A stretch of 64,000 nucleotides of DNA from the NCBI RefSeq assembly GCF_002269255.1, contig NZ_CP022823.1, forward strand, positions 3,348,001-3,412,000, written 5' to 3'. The stretch is from Klebsiella quasivariicola (GTDB lineage: Bacteria > Pseudomonadota > Gammaproteobacteria > Enterobacterales > Enterobacteriaceae). Made by a program: the position numbers and the translations under genes. The notes under the pieces are model-generated. The model searched no databases and had not been told where the DNA came from. It saw only the letters and a list, made by a program, of their open reading frames with translations. Of this stretch, positions 41,209 through 49,188 are shown in pieces (positions within the stretch are counted from its first letter, which is position 1; each line of letters begins with the position of its first letter).

Positions 41209-41224
41209 CGAGTTTTGACCAATG
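41209..41224 (+). repeat. Intercistronic motif copy 2
   Basis: CGAGTTTTGACCAATG followed by ACC; its ATG opens a 30-codon leader frame (MTTTKAAAISC...) that overlaps the start of the exonuclease gene. Confidence 0.65.
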
Positions 41225-41288
41225 ACCACCACCAAGGCGGCTGCCATCAGCTGCCGGGTATCTTACAATCCAAAGGAGCCCAAACGCA

Positions 41289-43427
41289 ATGAACAACTAC
41301 CCGTATCTCATTAAAGCGAAGGCAAAAGCAAACGAAGCGAAAAGTCTCTTCTGCTGGTTCTCTGCTAAATCCGATTCTCGCGCCGAGCGCAAAATCCTGG
41401 ACATCCTGGAAGACGCTGAAATTAACGTTGGCCGCGGCGCCAGCCATCAGCTGCCGATCCGCACCAACTGGCTCATCGTTGATGACTTACCGGAAGAAGG
41501 TGTACTGGATGACACCTGGTGCGATCGCTACGAGCTTGGTGGTGAAGACGGGCTGACATGGCAAAAAATCGTTGCGCCAGCGGCTGCTGAACCACAGCCC
41601 TCCAGTAAACCAGAAAACGATATCTCTCCTGCAAATAGCGATGAAGAGGACTATTCGAACAATGAAGAAGCACTCTTCAACCTGGCGGAAATGTCATTCC
41701 GCACGCAGCTGCTTGCCCAGTATATGGCCGACGAGCGTCACGTGTATCACATTAGCATTCCTCATCGTAACCGCCTTTCAGCGATGGAAATGGATACGGA
41801 TAATCACGGTGTGCAGAATCTGCTGCTGACGGCAGAAAATATTCCGGAGCTTAAAAAATATGATATGCCTGGCCTGTGGAAATTTACCAGTGCATTTAAG
41901 AGCGTATTTCCTGTGGGGAAACGCCATGAGCTCGGCAAGCAAATTCAGTTCGCCAAATTGTGGCTTGAAACGTCGCACATTGACCGCGGGATCCTTACAA
42001 AGGAATGGGCTGCTGGAAACTATATCACCTCAATAAACAAAACCGATGCCGGCGCCAATGCTGGCGGCGGTAACAAAACTGACCGCAATCCGGATTATCA
42101 GCATTCGCTGGATACTCTGGATATAGAGATCGCTCTTGCAACGATGCCTATGGATTTTGACATCTATAATTTTCCGGCATCAGTCCACCGCCGCGCGAAG
42201 GAAATAGTACAGAAGAAAGAAAGTCCATTTAAAGAATGGTCTGCAGCATTACGGAGCACACCAGGCATCCTTGATTATTCCCGTGCAGCGATTTTTGCAC
42301 TGATCAGGGAAGCATCCAGTGGAATAACTCCTTTTCCAGATCGGTTGCGTGGCTACATCAACGCGAATCTGACTGAACATAAGCATGATACCCCGAGCGC
42401 TGAGACGCTTACCAAGGCGGGACATATTCCATCTGCTGCAGTCACTCTGGATGCAACAAACCAAGTAATCGCCGGAGAGGATAGCAGCGCAAAACTGGAA
42501 ACACTCTCCTCCGACATTAAAGCAGTTGGTGCCGAACTGGTAAAAGAGGCTCAAAAGCAACGTCCGGACGCTAATCAGGTTCTGGCCGCCGAGCGCGGCG
42601 AATATGTTGAAGGGGTTAGCGACCCTACGGATCCGAAGTGGGTAACCGAAGACCTTACCAAGACCAGGCAGCCTGAAGTTTCAAAAATTGGGGACGGAGT
42701 ATTTTCCATTGAAGGTCTTGTTGACGTTACGGGCAAGGTTAACCAAAAAGAAAAAACAGATGAAGTTGTTCATCAAACGGATTCTGTAGATATTGAATCC
42801 GGTCATCATAATAAGGAGGAAGATCAGCCAATTGATTATGTTCACGTTATGGTTGATCTGGAAACCATGGGTAAAAAACATAACGCCCCTATCGTCGCTA
42901 TTGGTGCGGTTGTTTTTGACCCGGCAACCGGCTCTATTGGAGAAAGTTTCTATAAAGTCGTATGCCTTGAATCCTCCGTGAACTGGGGCGCCGTAATCGA
43001 TCCATCTACTGTTATCTGGTGGCTTAGACAGTCCTCCGAAGCACGCTCTGCGATCGTAAATGATGATGCTATCCCGTTGCAGGATGCATTACTCCAGTTC
43101 AGAGAATTTGTTTCTGATAATGTTGCTGGTGGGAGCAAAAAGGCGCAGGTATGGGGTAACGGTGCGTCATTCGACAACTCTATTCTGCGTTCTTCTTACG
43201 ATTGCATTGCTGAAGATTATCCGTGGGAATACTGGAACGATCGGGACGTACGAACAATGGTAGAGCTCGGCCAAGCCATTAGCTTCGACCCCAAAACAAC
43301 GATCCCGTTTGAAGGGTCTCGTCACAATGCCCTCGCTGATGCTATTCATCAGGCACGCTATGTATCAGCGATCTGGCAGCGAATAATTGCCGGCAATCAG
43401 GTGCTGCAAAAATTGATGCAAAACTGA
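41289..43427 (+). CDS. RecE-like protein with C-terminal DEDD exonuclease
   Basis: 712 aa. Residues 1-330 resemble the N-terminal region of phage RecE/exonuclease VIII (KAKANEAKSLFCWFSAKSD; ELGKQIQFAKLWLETSHIDRG). A variable acidic linker follows (about 360-515). The C-terminal domain is a DnaQ-fold 3'-5' exonuclease: D523/E525 in VDLETMG, WGNGASFDNSILR near 622-635 and RHNALADAIHQARY near 678-690, the DEDDh set. The PDDEXK nuclease and RecT partner of classical RecET are missing here. Probable role in phage DNA or RNA processing. Confidence 0.85.
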   Translation: MNNYPYLIKAKAKANEAKSLFCWFSAKSDSRAERKILDILEDAEINVGRGASHQLPIRTNWLIVDDLPEEGVLDDTWCDRYELGGEDGLTWQKIVAPAAAEPQPSSKPENDISPANSDEEDYSNNEEALFNLAEMSFRTQLLAQYMADERHVYHISIPHRNRLSAMEMDTDNHGVQNLLLTAENIPELKKYDMPGLWKFTSAFKSVFPVGKRHELGKQIQFAKLWLETSHIDRGILTKEWAAGNYITSINKTDAGANAGGGNKTDRNPDYQHSLDTLDIEIALATMPMDFDIYNFPASVHRRAKEIVQKKESPFKEWSAALRSTPGILDYSRAAIFALIREASSGITPFPDRLRGYINANLTEHKHDTPSAETLTKAGHIPSAAVTLDATNQVIAGEDSSAKLETLSSDIKAVGAELVKEAQKQRPDANQVLAAERGEYVEGVSDPTDPKWVTEDLTKTRQPEVSKIGDGVFSIEGLVDVTGKVNQKEKTDEVVHQTDSVDIESGHHNKEEDQPIDYVHVMVDLETMGKKHNAPIVAIGAVVFDPATGSIGESFYKVVCLESSVNWGAVIDPSTVIWWLRQSSEARSAIVNDDAIPLQDALLQFREFVSDNVAGGSKKAQVWGNGASFDNSILRSSYDCIAEDYPWEYWNDRDVRTMVELGQAISFDPKTTIPFEGSRHNALADAIHQARYVSAIWQRIIAGNQVLQKLMQN

Positions 43428-43479
43428 TTTTGTATTTTCAGATACTGGCCCAGCAATGGGCCATGATGAGGTAAAACAT

Positions 43480-43725
43480 ATGCTCCAGATGTTAACCCTT
43501 GAAGAGTGGGCAAACGAGAAATACAGAAGCAATCCTCCAAGTGTTTCCACTCTCAGGAATTATGCTAAACAGAATATGTTTTCTCCCCCAGCCAAAAAAG
43601 AAGGTCGATTCTGGCGCGTCAGGGAGGATGCTGAGTTGGTCGGTACATTGACCACTCCTGTAGTAAAGAAAAGCGACCCTGTTCTTTTGCAGAGGATTTT
43701 GAACGATGGCTGCCAGACCACGTAA
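43480..43725 (+). CDS. xis: Excisionase-like protein
   Basis: 81 aa from the ATG at 43480 (MLQMLTLEEWANEKYRSNPP), GAGG upstream. MerR-like winged helix: PSVSTLRNYAKQNMFSPPAKKEGRFWRV. Directs the integrase to excision. Overlaps int by 20 bases, the usual xis-int order. Confidence 0.88.
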   Translation: MLQMLTLEEWANEKYRSNPPSVSTLRNYAKQNMFSPPAKKEGRFWRVREDAELVGTLTTPVVKKSDPVLLQRILNDGCQTT

Positions 43726-44833
43726 AAATAATATATCTATTCCAAATTTATACCCGCTCTTCAGCAGAAAGGTTAATAAAGTATACTGGCGTTATAAGCA
43801 CCCGATAACTGGTAAGTTTCATAGTCTAGGAACAGACGAAGCAGAGGCCACGGCAATAGCTATTGAAGCAAATAAAAGACTGGCGGAACAACAAACCCGC
43901 CAGATAATGGCAATCACTGACAGAATTTCCACCAGCTCAGGAAAATCAATATCAACTAACACCTGGCTTGAACGTTACTGGAAGATTCAGCAGGAAAGAT
44001 TGAAGTCCGGAGATATTAAAGAAAACACTATCAAACAAAAAGCAAAACCAGTATCTCTGCTTAAGGAACGGGTAGGAATGAAATTAATATCCGCTGTCAA
44101 TGTTCGAGATGTTGCGCAAATTCTTGATGAATATTTAGCGGAGGGACAACCCAGAATGGCTCAGGTCATTCGCTCTGTCCTAATAGATGTTTTTAAAGAA
44201 GCTCAGCATGCGGGAGAAGTACCTCCTGGTTATAACCCTGCACTAGCAACTAAACAACCTCGTAGAAAGATCACTCGCCAGCGCCTCACTCTTGAGGAAT
44301 GGCAAAAGATTTTTGATATAGCCGATGAAAATCACAAATACATGGGGAACGCCATGCTTTTAGCCATAGTAACAGGACAGCGACTAGGTGATATATCCCG
44401 TATGAAATTCTCGGACATCTGGGACGATCATCTACACGTTGAGCAAGAGAAAACCGGAAGCAAAATCGCTATACCATTAGCTCTGCGTTGCAACGCAATC
44501 AACTGGAGCCTCCGAGATGTAATCAGTCGTTGCCGGGATTATGCAGTAAGCCCTTATTTGGTTCATTTCTTTAGAACCACCTCACAGGCTGAGCGAGGAG
44601 CACAGGTGAAACCCAGAACACTGACCATGAATTTCAGCAAGGCAAGAGACAGTGCAGATATTGACTGGGGACAAGGTACACCGGCAACTTTCCATGAACA
44701 AAGATCGCTTTCCGAGCGGTTATATAAAGCCCAAGGTATAAACACGAAAGATTTACTTGGACATAAAACTCAACAACAAACGGATAGGTACCATGATGAT
44801 CGTGGGAAGGGGTGGACAACGGTGGCCTTATGA
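43706..44833 (+). CDS. int: Lambda-type integrase (prophage 1)
   Basis: 375-aa tyrosine recombinase. N-terminal arm-binding domain (MAARPRKNNISIPNLYPLFS), core-binding domain (about 80-180), and catalytic residues R226 (TGQRLGDI), H330/R333 (FHEQRSLSERLY), H353 (LLGHK) and Y362 (TDRYHDDRG), very close to lambda Int. The attachment site lies beside it in the icd fragment. Confidence 0.95.
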   Translation: MAARPRKNNISIPNLYPLFSRKVNKVYWRYKHPITGKFHSLGTDEAEATAIAIEANKRLAEQQTRQIMAITDRISTSSGKSISTNTWLERYWKIQQERLKSGDIKENTIKQKAKPVSLLKERVGMKLISAVNVRDVAQILDEYLAEGQPRMAQVIRSVLIDVFKEAQHAGEVPPGYNPALATKQPRRKITRQRLTLEEWQKIFDIADENHKYMGNAMLLAIVTGQRLGDISRMKFSDIWDDHLHVEQEKTGSKIAIPLALRCNAINWSLRDVISRCRDYAVSPYLVHFFRTTSQAERGAQVKPRTLTMNFSKARDSADIDWGQGTPATFHEQRSLSERLYKAQGINTKDLLGHKTQQQTDRYHDDRGKGWTTVAL

Positions 44834-44904
44834 GGTTTTTCGGGAGGGGTTTTGATAACTTGTTTTGATAAAATTTTGATAACCGTTCGAAAACTAATAA
44901 TAAA

Positions 44905-44928
44905 AACGGGAACCACCAGGTTCCCGTT
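44905..44928 (-). terminator. icd terminator
   Basis: AACGGGAACC/GGTTCCCGTT stem with four-base loop followed on the minus strand by TTTATTATTAG. Positioned just after the icd stop codon. Confidence 0.8.
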
Positions 44929-44950
44929 CTGACATAATCTGGGGGCCAGA

Positions 44951-45117
44951 TTACATGTTCGCGATAATCGCGTCGCCAAACTCTGAACATTTCAGCAGTT
45001 TAGCGCCTTCCATCAGACGTTCGAAGTCATAGGTTACGGTCTTGGCGGCGATAGCGCCTTCCATGCCTTTGACGATCAGGTCTGCGGCTTCGAACCACTG
45101 CATGTGGCGCAGCAATA
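44951..45117 (-). pseudogene. icd: Displaced 3' end of icd (isocitrate dehydrogenase), prophage attachment junction
   Basis: The minus strand encodes the last 54 residues of NADP-isocitrate dehydrogenase, from LLRHMQWFEAADLIVKGMEG to FGDAIIANM-stop, then homology ends abruptly at about 45117. icd is the attachment gene of phage 21 and e14, which supply a replacement 3' end next to int. The rest of icd is not in the window, so this copy is an orphan left by a later insertion. Confidence 0.9.
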
Positions 45118-45281
45118 CCTACCACAAAAACAGATAAGATATTGTTTTTATTATTTATTATATTAGTTTAAAGTAAATTTTTTACCTCAAGTATCCATTT
45201 TCAACCCATTGATTTATCTTATGTAATTCTTCATTTTGGGGAATGTATATCTATCAATATTCATGCTCACGGTTCTTTGTC

Positions 45282-45608
45282 TCACAACACTGGACAATCA
45301 TCATCATCCTTCCCTGTCCGATTGATAACGAATGTCACTACCCCGACAACTGTAACATCATCCAGGGACTCACCTTCCAGCGCTTCACCGTCTCGTGTAA
45401 TAAATGCCCGGCCCATAATTTTTGCAAAATCAGTGCCGCCGCCGTATTGAATTAAAACGGTATCTCCTTGCTTTGGTTTACCGGAAACATCGACTACGGT
45501 GTAACCAGTTTCTGTCTGAACGAGCCTAGTATTTGGGCCGGTACCGCAGAGTGAATCAACGGTCAGACGCCGTTCAACATAGTCAGCAGATGGTGATGGA
45601 AAGCCCAC
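45282..45608 (-). CDS. UmuD/HumD-like protein lacking the catalytic serine motif
   Basis: 108 aa, start GTG at 45608, five codons after which comes GFPSPSADYVERRL, the UmuD cleavage-site region. The rest keeps the UmuD'-like beta fold (GDTVLIQYGG, IMGRAFITRDGEAL, DDVTVVGVVTFVINR) but the usual SGDSM nucleophile segment is missing. Might form UmuD'-like dimers with host polymerase V subunits. Second gene of an SOS-controlled pair. Confidence 0.72.
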   Translation of the reverse strand: MGFPSPSADYVERRLTVDSLCGTGPNTRLVQTETGYTVVDVSGKPKQGDTVLIQYGGGTDFAKIMGRAFITRDGEALEGESLDDVTVVGVVTFVINRTGKDDDDCPVL

Positions 45609-45610
45609 GA

Positions 45611-45850
45611 TTACAGCCCTCCATTTGGGTTGTAAAGCTGGAACGTGCGATCGTCACCTTCCTGAGTTGAGACGTCGCGGAATGTTGTCACGTAGACTTC
45701 TATCCACTGGTTAGCCTGCTGTGGCGACCAGTGCCAGTTATATCTCTCCAGTTCCTGCAGAAATCGCTTGGTGGTGAGGATGCGCTTTCCGTTAGGCAGG
45801 ATATCTATTGCGTTACGGCAGGCCGTCTCGATTTCGTATAAACGCGGCAT
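45611..45850 (-). CDS. Small SOS-controlled prophage protein
   Basis: 79 aa from the ATG at 45850 (MPRLYEIETACRNAIDILPN), AGGGGAAAG upstream. Helical protein with NWHWSPQQANQWIEVYVTTF. The LexA box 19 bases upstream controls this gene and the UmuD-like gene behind it. No function recognised. Confidence 0.7.
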   Translation of the reverse strand: MPRLYEIETACRNAIDILPNGKRILTTKRFLQELERYNWHWSPQQANQWIEVYVTTFRDVSTQEGDDRTFQLYNPNGGL

Positions 45851-45868
45851 ACTTTCCCCTGTCAAATT

Positions 45869-45888
45869 TACTGTATATAAATACAGTA
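45869..45888 (-). promoter_or_regulatory. LexA (SOS) box at the left end of prophage 2
   Basis: TACTGTATATAAATACAGTA: perfect CTGT-N8-ACAG with outer TA pairs. Confidence 0.87.
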
Positions 45889-45978
45889 AACGCATGTGTG
45901 CAGCAGATCAATATTGGCAGTGGCTATCAATGATCGGCGCTGACGTAACGCATTGATGCCTCAATTCGACTGGCAACA

Positions 45979-46030
45979 TTGAGCAGGGAAATATTTATAA
46001 ATCGTATTCACCCCCTCCGAGCACATAGGT
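45979..46030 (-). pseudogene. Resolvase-type HTH remnant 1
   Basis: Minus strand reads NTIYKYFPAQC, the end of a resolvase/invertase-type recognition helix, with the upstream part already degraded. Resembles the intact copy at 46761-46883. Confidence 0.45.
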
Positions 46031-46180
46031 CACAGACAGAATGTTTTAACTGCTCAGACCAGAAATATCTGGAAGCTTTAGGCATCTTCATGGAAGATAG
46101 ACGAGCGCAAAGACGCACACAGCAATGATGTTATGTAGTATTTTCCCCTTGAGTGTGCCTGCTCAAGGGGATTTTTATCG

Positions 46181-46252
46181 CCGTATTGTACTGGCAAATA
46201 TTTGTAAATCGTCTTCACTCCCACGCCTGTCACATCGGCCACACGCTATTGG
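46181..46252 (-). pseudogene. Resolvase-type HTH remnant 2
   Basis: Minus strand reads RVADVTGVGVKTIYKYLPVQ, matching VADVIGVDVKTIYKYLP of the copy at 46761-46883 at most positions. Lacks a start. Confidence 0.55.
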
Positions 46253-46260
46253 ACAGGCGC

Positions 46261-46683
46261 TTAGTCCGGTATATTTCTCGCGCTACTACTGCTTACGTTA
46301 ACGTCTGGTAATGATCTAGCGGCGCGACGTAAAGCGGCGTTGAAAGCAATTATAGTGACCGGCCGGCGATGGTACTTCACACGGTTAGAATGACTCTGAA
46401 ATAAATAAACATCTTCTGGATAGCGTTCTCTTCTACGAGCAATCATCGCCTCCACTGGAGGGGTTGATTTAACACGTAGCTCCTTCAGGTGACCCTGTTT
46501 TCGTATCAGTATCAAGTCACCATCAATATCATCATATCGAATACTCAGCAGCCTTCCAGCGCTTAAACCCGTGTGAAAAATTAACGCCCACAAGTCAGCC
46601 CATGTATCTGAGATGGAAACAAGATTGCTGTTAATAGTTAAAAATTGCTCAAAACTTATTGTTTTCTTACCGTTCACGAACAA
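46261..46683 (-). pseudogene. Truncated tyrosine recombinase
   Basis: 140-aa frame. It contains a box I-like arginine (HTGLSAGRLLSIRYDDIDGD) and beta-strand LILIRKQGHLKELRV, as in phage integrases, but stops before the H-x-x-R and Tyr nucleophile region. It is either a decayed integrase or a short recombinase-like moron. The end lies against HTH remnant 2. Confidence 0.65.
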
Positions 46684-46760
46684 ACCAAACTGTTTTCAAA
46701 GCTGAATGAATTGATTAAGCCAAACGTAACATATCAGGAAAAGTAGTGAAATCTTTGTCT

Positions 46761-46883
46761 TCAAGTCGCCGGGAGGTACTTGTAGATTGTTTTCACGTCT
46801 ACACCTATTACATCAGCTACCTGCTGCCGGGTTGCGCCGTTCTCCAGCATCCGGCGGCAGCGATCCACAACATCAGGAGTCAT
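46761..46883 (-). CDS. Resolvase C-terminal HTH, small protein or remnant
   Basis: 40 aa (MTPDVVDRCRRMLENGATRQ QVADVIGVDVK...). This is a complete HTH_7 domain as found at the C-terminus of serine resolvases and invertases; preceding residues GGRRRV in the same frame suggest it was once joined to a larger protein. The ATG overlaps the end of the endolysin stump (TAATG). Confidence 0.6.
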   Translation of the reverse strand: MTPDVVDRCRRMLENGATRQQVADVIGVDVKTIYKYLPAT

Positions 46884-46936
46884 TACCCGGCGGCGGCCGC
46901 CAGCATTGCGGCGCTGAACTTAGCTTTGTTGCTCAT
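46883..46936 (-). pseudogene. N-terminal stump of an endolysin gene
   Basis: Encodes only MSNKAKFSAAMLAAAAG before a stop. The first 13 residues match the N-terminus of lambdoid GH24 lysozymes of the MSNRAKLSAAML type, and the start overlaps the holin end as expected for a lysozyme; the rest is replaced by the resolvase HTH fragment. Confidence 0.6.
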
Positions 46937-47150
46937 AGTCCTGTGCCTTCCGCCGGTCGTCTTTGATTTTGAAATACAGATTGGTGAGGTAGGTAAGCAG
47001 TCCAAAAACAATACTGGCCGGAACACCTATAGCCGCCCACTGGCTGGGGCTTACCTTATCGAGAAGTTGCAGCAGCCAGTAGCTGCCGCTGACGGTGGAT
47101 GTGATATAGGACGCTCCCGCCGCCACATCCGGCAAATTCTTCATTCGCAT
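46920..47150 (-). CDS. Phage 21-type pinholin S
   Basis: 76 aa (MRMKNLPDVAAGASYITSTV ...). Very like S21: a first SAR-type helix, YWLLQLLDKVSPSQWAAIGV, then the second helix FGLLTYLTNLYFKIK and basic end DDRRKAQDYE. Dual starts M1 and M3 separated by Arg fit antiholin/pinholin forms. Its endolysin partner is truncated, so the cassette is not functional alone. Confidence 0.88.
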   Translation of the reverse strand: MRMKNLPDVAAGASYITSTVSGSYWLLQLLDKVSPSQWAAIGVPASIVFGLLTYLTNLYFKIKDDRRKAQDYEQQS

Positions 47151-47225
47151 GCCTTACCCCCATGGGGATCACTATGTAGAGTAGTGTGAGGGTAAGGTGT
47201 GGTTCAGGTCGGAATCCCGACCATA

Positions 47226-47354
47226 TCAACCAGGTAGGATATCCAAATCAACAGCAAGCTTTTCAGCGTCGCTGATTTCAACATTGTTTTCTTCAATGGC
47301 TACTGATTCCTGCCGATACTCAAGATTTTCCTCTGACAGATAGTTTTCTTCCAT
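47226..47354 (-). CDS. Small acidic protein
   Basis: 42 aa (MEENYLSEENLEYRQESVAI ...), rich in Glu/Asp. ATG follows directly the stop of the 66-aa gene (TAAATG), so the two may be coupled. No function recognised. Confidence 0.45.
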   Translation of the reverse strand: MEENYLSEENLEYRQESVAIEENNVEISDAEKLAVDLDILPG

Positions 47355-47555
47355 TTATGCCCATCCTTTTGATTTAATGAATATGGCGACAAACTCCGAA
47401 TTCACCTGCACTCCTGAACGAAGAGCATTATCTTGTCTATATTTCGAAGGGTACAACGAGTCATAACGTAGAGACCTTGGCGTAACCCCATTACTTACAT
47501 CTGTAACATCAGATGTATAATTTGGGTTGGCGTTATTTTTAAAGTTTCGCAACAT
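47355..47555 (-). CDS. Small protein upstream of the acidic gene
   Basis: 66 aa (MLRNFKNNANPNYTSDVTDV ...), no membrane helix, ends EFVAIFIKSKGWA. Weak ribosome site. Lies between the tailspike/IS region and the lysis remnant. No family recognised. Confidence 0.4.
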   Translation of the reverse strand: MLRNFKNNANPNYTSDVTDVSNGVTPRSLRYDSLYPSKYRQDNALRSGVQVNSEFVAIFIKSKGWA

Positions 47556-47800
47556 ATCAACACCAGAAATTTCACAATAGTTATTTGGATACGCTTCCTT
47601 TAACTGAGCGTTATAACTATTAACTGTTTTATGTTATGTCAAACTTTCATTTCTCAAAGTTTTTTGTCTAACATATGGCAAAACAATAAAAGGAATAAAA
47701 GTAGATGATCCCGCCCGTTATGAGTTATATGCGCTTAGTTCCGGCGTAGGCCTATGCATCTTGATACTTATCTCTTCATTCTTCATAAGATGAGTCTTAG
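47556..47800. other. Spacer left of ISKpn26
   Basis: AT-rich, no supported gene; contains the left TTAG target duplication at 47797-47800. Confidence 0.4.
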
Positions 47801-48996
47801 GGAAGGTGCGAATAAGCAGGTCATTTCTTCCCAAGCTGACTCGCTGATTAAAATTTCGCGGATCTGGGCCGATTTTTTTCCCGCAAACACATCGAATCAG
47901 CCTATTTAGGCTATTTTTTCCACCATTTCTGGCGTTATTTCCGGTTTTTACTGAGATCTCTCCCACTGACGTATCATTTGGTCCACCCGAAACAGGTTGG
48001 CCAGGGTGAATAACATCGCCAGTTGGTTATCGTTTTTCAGCAGCCCCCTGTATCTGGCTTTCACGAAGCCGAACTGCCGCTTGATGATGCGAAACGGGTG
48101 CTCCACCCTGGCACGGATGCTGGCTTTCATGTATTCGATGTTGATGGCCGTTTTGTTCTTGCGCGGATGCTGCTTCAAGGTTTTTACCTTGCCGGGACGC
48201 TCGGCGATCAGCCAGTCCACATCCACCTCGGCCAGCTCCTCGCGCTGTGGCGCTCCTTGGTAGCCGGCATCGGCTGAGACAAATTGCTCCTCTCCATGAA
48301 GCAGATTACCCAGCTGATTGAGGTCATGCTCGTTGGCCGCGGTGGTGACCAGGCTGTGGGTCAGGCCACTCTTGGCATCGACACCAATGTGGGCCTTCAT
48401 GCCAAAGTGCCACTGATTGCCTTTCTTGGTCTGATGCATCTCCGGATCGCGTTGCTGCTCTTTGTTCTTGGTAGAGCTGGGTGCCTCAATGATGGTGGCA
48501 TCCACCAAAGTGCCTTGGGTCATCATGACGCCTGCTTCGGCCAGCCAGCGATTGATGGTCTTGAACAATTGACGGGCCAGTTGATGCTGCTCGAGCAGGT
48601 GGCGGAAATTCATGATGGTGGTGCGATCCGGCAGGGCGCTATCCAGGGATAATCGGGCAAACAGGCGCATGGAGGCGATTTCGTACAGGGCATCTTCCAT
48701 GGCACCGTCGCTCAGGTTGTACCAATGCTGCATGCAGTGAATACGCAGCATGGTCTCCAGCGGATAGGGCCGTCGGCCATTGCCCGCCTTGGGATAAAAC
48801 GGCTCGATGACAGCGGTCATATTCTGCCATGGCAGAATCTGCTCCATGCGGGAGAGGAAAATCTCTTTTCGGGTCTGACGGCGCTTAGTGCTGAATTCAC
48901 TATCGGCGAAGGTGAGTTGATGGCTCATGATGTCCCTCTGGGATGCGCTCCGGATGAATATGATGATCTCATATCAGGAACTTGTTCGCACCTTCC
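47801..48996 (-). mobile_element. ISKpn26-like IS5-family insertion sequence
   Basis: 1196 bp bounded by inverted repeats GGAAGGTGCGAA (47801) and TTCGCACCTTCC (ending 48996), flanked by a 4-bp duplication TTAG on both sides, the YTAR target of IS5. Intact and recently inserted downstream of the tailspike operon. Confidence 0.92.
47948..48928 (-). CDS. IS5-family transposase
   Basis: 326-aa DDE transposase. N-terminal MSHQLTFADSEFSTKRRQTR; catalytic D in GTLVDATIIEAP, D in FVSADAGYQGA, and the C-terminal YREK-like E segment IRARVEHPFRIIKRQFGF. Complete frame, probably active. Length and sequence fit ISKpn26. Confidence 0.95.
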   Translation of the reverse strand: MSHQLTFADSEFSTKRRQTRKEIFLSRMEQILPWQNMTAVIEPFYPKAGNGRRPYPLETMLRIHCMQHWYNLSDGAMEDALYEIASMRLFARLSLDSALPDRTTIMNFRHLLEQHQLARQLFKTINRWLAEAGVMMTQGTLVDATIIEAPSSTKNKEQQRDPEMHQTKKGNQWHFGMKAHIGVDAKSGLTHSLVTTAANEHDLNQLGNLLHGEEQFVSADAGYQGAPQREELAEVDVDWLIAERPGKVKTLKQHPRKNKTAINIEYMKASIRARVEHPFRIIKRQFGFVKARYRGLLKNDNQLAMLFTLANLFRVDQMIRQWERSQ

Positions 48997-49039
48997 TTAG
49001 CTCACGACGCCAGAAAGGTATTGGTATACTACTATGGAG

Positions 49040-49059
49040 AACCCCACCGAAGCGGGGTT
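49040..49059 (-). terminator. Hairpin after the tailspike operon
   Basis: AACCCC/GGGGTT stem with an eight-base loop; U run is poor (CTCC), so termination efficiency is uncertain. Confidence 0.4.
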
Positions 49060-49076
49060 GCATGGCGTTAATTTCC

Positions 49077-49181
49077 CTATTCGCCAGAATCGTGCTGAGC
49101 ACTTTCATCCTCAGCTTCCTCAGACTCTTTAATCACGTCAGCGAGAGTCTTACTTCTGTAGTCAAGTTGTTCTTCTGTCAT
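49077..49181 (-). CDS. Small acidic protein after the tailspike
   Basis: 34 aa (MTEEQLDYRSKTLADVIKES ...), GAGG ribosome site. Highly acidic helical peptide. Begins 8 bases after the spike stop. Possibly a chaperone for spike assembly, which is only an inference from position. Confidence 0.55.
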   Translation of the reverse strand: MTEEQLDYRSKTLADVIKESEEAEDESAQHDSGE

Positions 49182-49188
49182 TATAACC

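Noticed and set aside
47718..47966. 82-codon minus-strand frame at the ISKpn26 edge
   Set aside because: It runs across the inverted repeat of the IS from transposase DNA into flanking DNA; an artefact of the insertion.
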